Below are positions 62,171-64,000 of a DNA stretch of 64,000 bases, one piece after another. The notes under the pieces were generated by a model. The model had not been told where the DNA came from, made no database searches, and saw only the letters and a program-made list of their open reading frames with translations. This stretch comes from Nigrospora sphaerica. Lineage: Eukaryota; Ascomycota; Sordariomycetes; Amphisphaeriales; Apiosporaceae. The position numbers and the translations under genes were made by a program. The stretch's first letter is position 1. The number at the start of each line of letters is the position of its first letter. The stretch spans positions 2,294,001 to 2,358,000 of the forward strand of contig JAGVVL010000013.1 of NCBI GenBank assembly GCA_018287875.1, in the 5' to 3' direction.

Positions 62171-63651
62171 TTTTAAGGTACTGTTACCCGTCGTCTCCAG
62201 CTTCTCTCTCCTTTGGGTCTTCGGACCCACTGGCCCATCGCCGGCCAGCGCGCATCACCCACGCGATCCAATCTCGGCTATGGCTCTAGACTGGGCCTTA
62301 CCAAGCGCGACGGGTCGCAACCGGGCCTTGTCCCTGGCAATCCTGGCCAGTTGGCGCTGGATGAACGGGCCAATGGACGGCAGTCGCAAGCTGGCGGGGG
62401 CTGTGTGGGCTTGGCGTCCGATCGGGAGGCACAAGCCAGGTTCGGATGGAAAAGCTCAACAGGGTGAAAGAGGCCGGACGGTTGGGCCTGAGAAACAACA
62501 GCAAGTCTGCACAGTGCAGGTATCGGAGTGAAGCTGATGGCGCTGAAAGGCCACAGGTGGGCGGTCATCCACACGGTCCAATAACATGAAGGGAATAGAT
62601 AGCGCAGCACATACGAGGGATGTGTGTGTAGCGACAGGACGAAAACACACCCGCTACACAGAAGTCCCCCCTCCTCTTTTGCTTTATGCAGTGGCACGTA
62701 CTTCTGCCCGGCGGATATATCGTGTGCCCATGGTGGAAGCCCGTCAGGGAAACGCATCTGCACGTCTTGCGCGCCATCCCTGGCATTGCCTATCTCTGCC
62801 TTGTACCTATTGTGTGGAGGCCGGCGGCGGATAAGGGATAGACGGCGAAGAGGAACAGAGGCAGGGTATACAACGGAATATACTGTGTACCGCTTGTACG
62901 TTGTACGCGCGCCTTCGCCTCCACCGTGTACTCCAGTTGGCGCGACCCACGCTCAAGCCTGTGGACGCCCTGAGGGTCTCGCGGTCTCGGCCCGCTTGGG
63001 TTTGTGGGATGGAACTGATTGTCAGACACTGCTTGGATCTGTACCTGGTCTAGGGCCGGGCGGAGGGGGGCTGTGATCCGACGGGATCCCATCGGATTGA
63101 CGACGGGCTGACGGGCGACCTTGTCACTACTGTGTACATGATGTACGGAGTACTGCTGCAACTGTAAATGGAAACCTGCTCTGTTCCTGCAACTTGGGGC
63201 CTTATCTAAGAAGAGACAGGTAGCGAAGGAACATGACCCGTACCTGTCAAAATCCTGTCAAAACGGTCGACACTCTATTTGTATCAGCCGTCTGTCTAAC
63301 CCCCCTCCTCTTCGTTTTATTTCCCCCATCAACCCATCGCCGCGCTCAAAAGCAGCACCCACATATCTATCCTCGGCGCCCTTGAGACACTTCTCGCCGT
63401 CGCCGAAATTTTAATCCCCAGTCACTCGTTCGCTCCTCCCTTCCCACTACGGCCGCGCCTTAATCACCTGCCCTGCCTCGTCCTTCGCTTTTCTTCAGCC
63501 CGCCATCCCTGTCCTCTTCCCGCATCGCCGTCTGCCTCAAGATCGTCCCGAGATCAACCCGCAACCCGTAACTTTCCCATCGCCCCTCGTACAACCATTT
63601 ACTCGGCTTGTCCCGCGCTCCGCGCAGAGACGCACTGCAACGAAGCCCATC
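60835..63651. other. 2.8-kb intergenic region with microsatellites
   Basis: Divergent promoters for the P450 and the glycosyltransferase-like gene are expected. No gene is supported; frames at 61.3-61.7 and 62.2-62.8 kb lack motifs. It contains the composite AC/TC microsatellite at 62080-62168. From about 63300 to 63650 the plus strand is C/T-rich, likely the leader of the next gene. Confidence 0.5.
62080..62168. repeat. Composite (CACACG)n-(CA)n-(TC)n microsatellite
   Basis: A CACACG-type run (about 62080-62110) passes into a CA run (62115-62132) and then a long TC run (62134-62168). Confidence 0.9.
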
Positions 63652-64000
63652 ATGGGGATCAAGATGGAGAGGGGCAGCAATGTCCGGCAGTTCATCCTGC
63701 AGCGGCTGTCGCGGTCGCGCATCCAAATCCTGTCCGCCTTGGGCATTCTCGTCGTCCTCTATCTTCTCACGCCCTACGATAGCCCCATCCGCGCCGCCTT
63801 CCGGTTTCAACACACGATCGTCGACGACTATCTCCAACACAAGTTCCCGAGCGATGCATGGCTGTTCAAGAACCAGAAACACCCAATCGACCCGGACAGC
63901 GACGTGGGCATCATCATCAAGACGGGATACGGCACGCGCCACCGCGTGCCCAAGCTTCTCGCCGCGCTGGGGAACGAAACCATGAACAACGATATTATTG
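63652..64000 (+). CDS. Probable type II membrane glycosyltransferase, N-terminus (cut by window edge)
   Basis: An open frame of 116 codons from the ATG at 63652 to the window edge. A short basic cytoplasmic tail (QRLSRSR) is followed by one membrane span at ~24-40 (IQILSALGILVVLYLL), the layout of Golgi or ER type II enzymes. The lumenal part contains DSDVGIIIKTGYGTRHRVPK. I associate this with fungal fringe-like (family 31-type) glycosyltransferases, but the catalytic DxD region lies outside the window. The leader is C/T-rich. Confidence in the gene is high and in the enzyme class moderate. Confidence 0.7.
   Translation, partial: MGIKMERGSNVRQFILQRLSRSRIQILSALGILVVLYLLTPYDSPIRAAFRFQHTIVDDYLQHKFPSDAWLFKNQKHPIDPDSDVGIIIKTGYGTRHRVPKLLAALGNETMNNDII

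Overview
The window reads as nuclear DNA of a filamentous ascomycete, most likely a Sordariomycete. Genes are split by short spliceosomal introns (mostly 53-75 nt, with GTRNGT-type donors and CTRAY-like branch sites). Coding exons are GC-rich. The protein set is fungal: Nup133, a TPR/F-box/LRR protein, an RGS-LOV photoreceptor, a VPS9-ankyrin-PX protein, a fungal P450 and a CTR copper transporter. No prokaryotic, viral or organellar features were seen, and no tRNA, rRNA or CRISPR array was found by eye.

Layout. 1-236 (-) is the N-terminal part of an AFG1-like mitochondrial ATPase, divergent from NUP133 (1499-5797, +). 5.8-21.4 kb is a gene-poor stretch whose only convincing gene is a conserved Cys/His-rich 83-residue protein (15101-15352, +). 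21.4-30.3 kb holds a Dia2/Pof3-like TPR-F-box-LRR gene (+), a flavin-dependent oxidoreductase (+) and, tail to tail with it, a SNF2-family ATPase (-). 33.0-35.7 kb encodes an RGS-LOV light receptor (+). 37.2-41.4 kb encodes a large VPS9-ankyrin-PX protein with a BAR-like helical C-terminus (+). 45.7-47.6 kb encodes a conserved ascomycete protein of unknown function with an 8-nt coding first exon (+). A small possible gene lies at 51189-51518 (-).

54.6-57.7 kb contains two neighbouring broken membrane-protein genes. One is an aquaglyceroporin with frameshifts and a stop. The other is a ThrE/Prm10-like transporter with three in-frame stops, each explicable as CpA->TpA, plus a frameshift. They are followed by an intact CTR copper transporter (+), tail to tail with a cytochrome P450 (-). 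The window ends inside the N-terminus of a probable type II membrane glycosyltransferase (63652-64000, +).

Intergenic DNA is long and carries simple repeats, purine/pyrimidine tracts and recurring TAGGTA/TACCTA clusters. The genes do not form an obvious metabolic cluster. The exon models were derived by eye from splice signals, frame and family resemblance, without transcript or database support.
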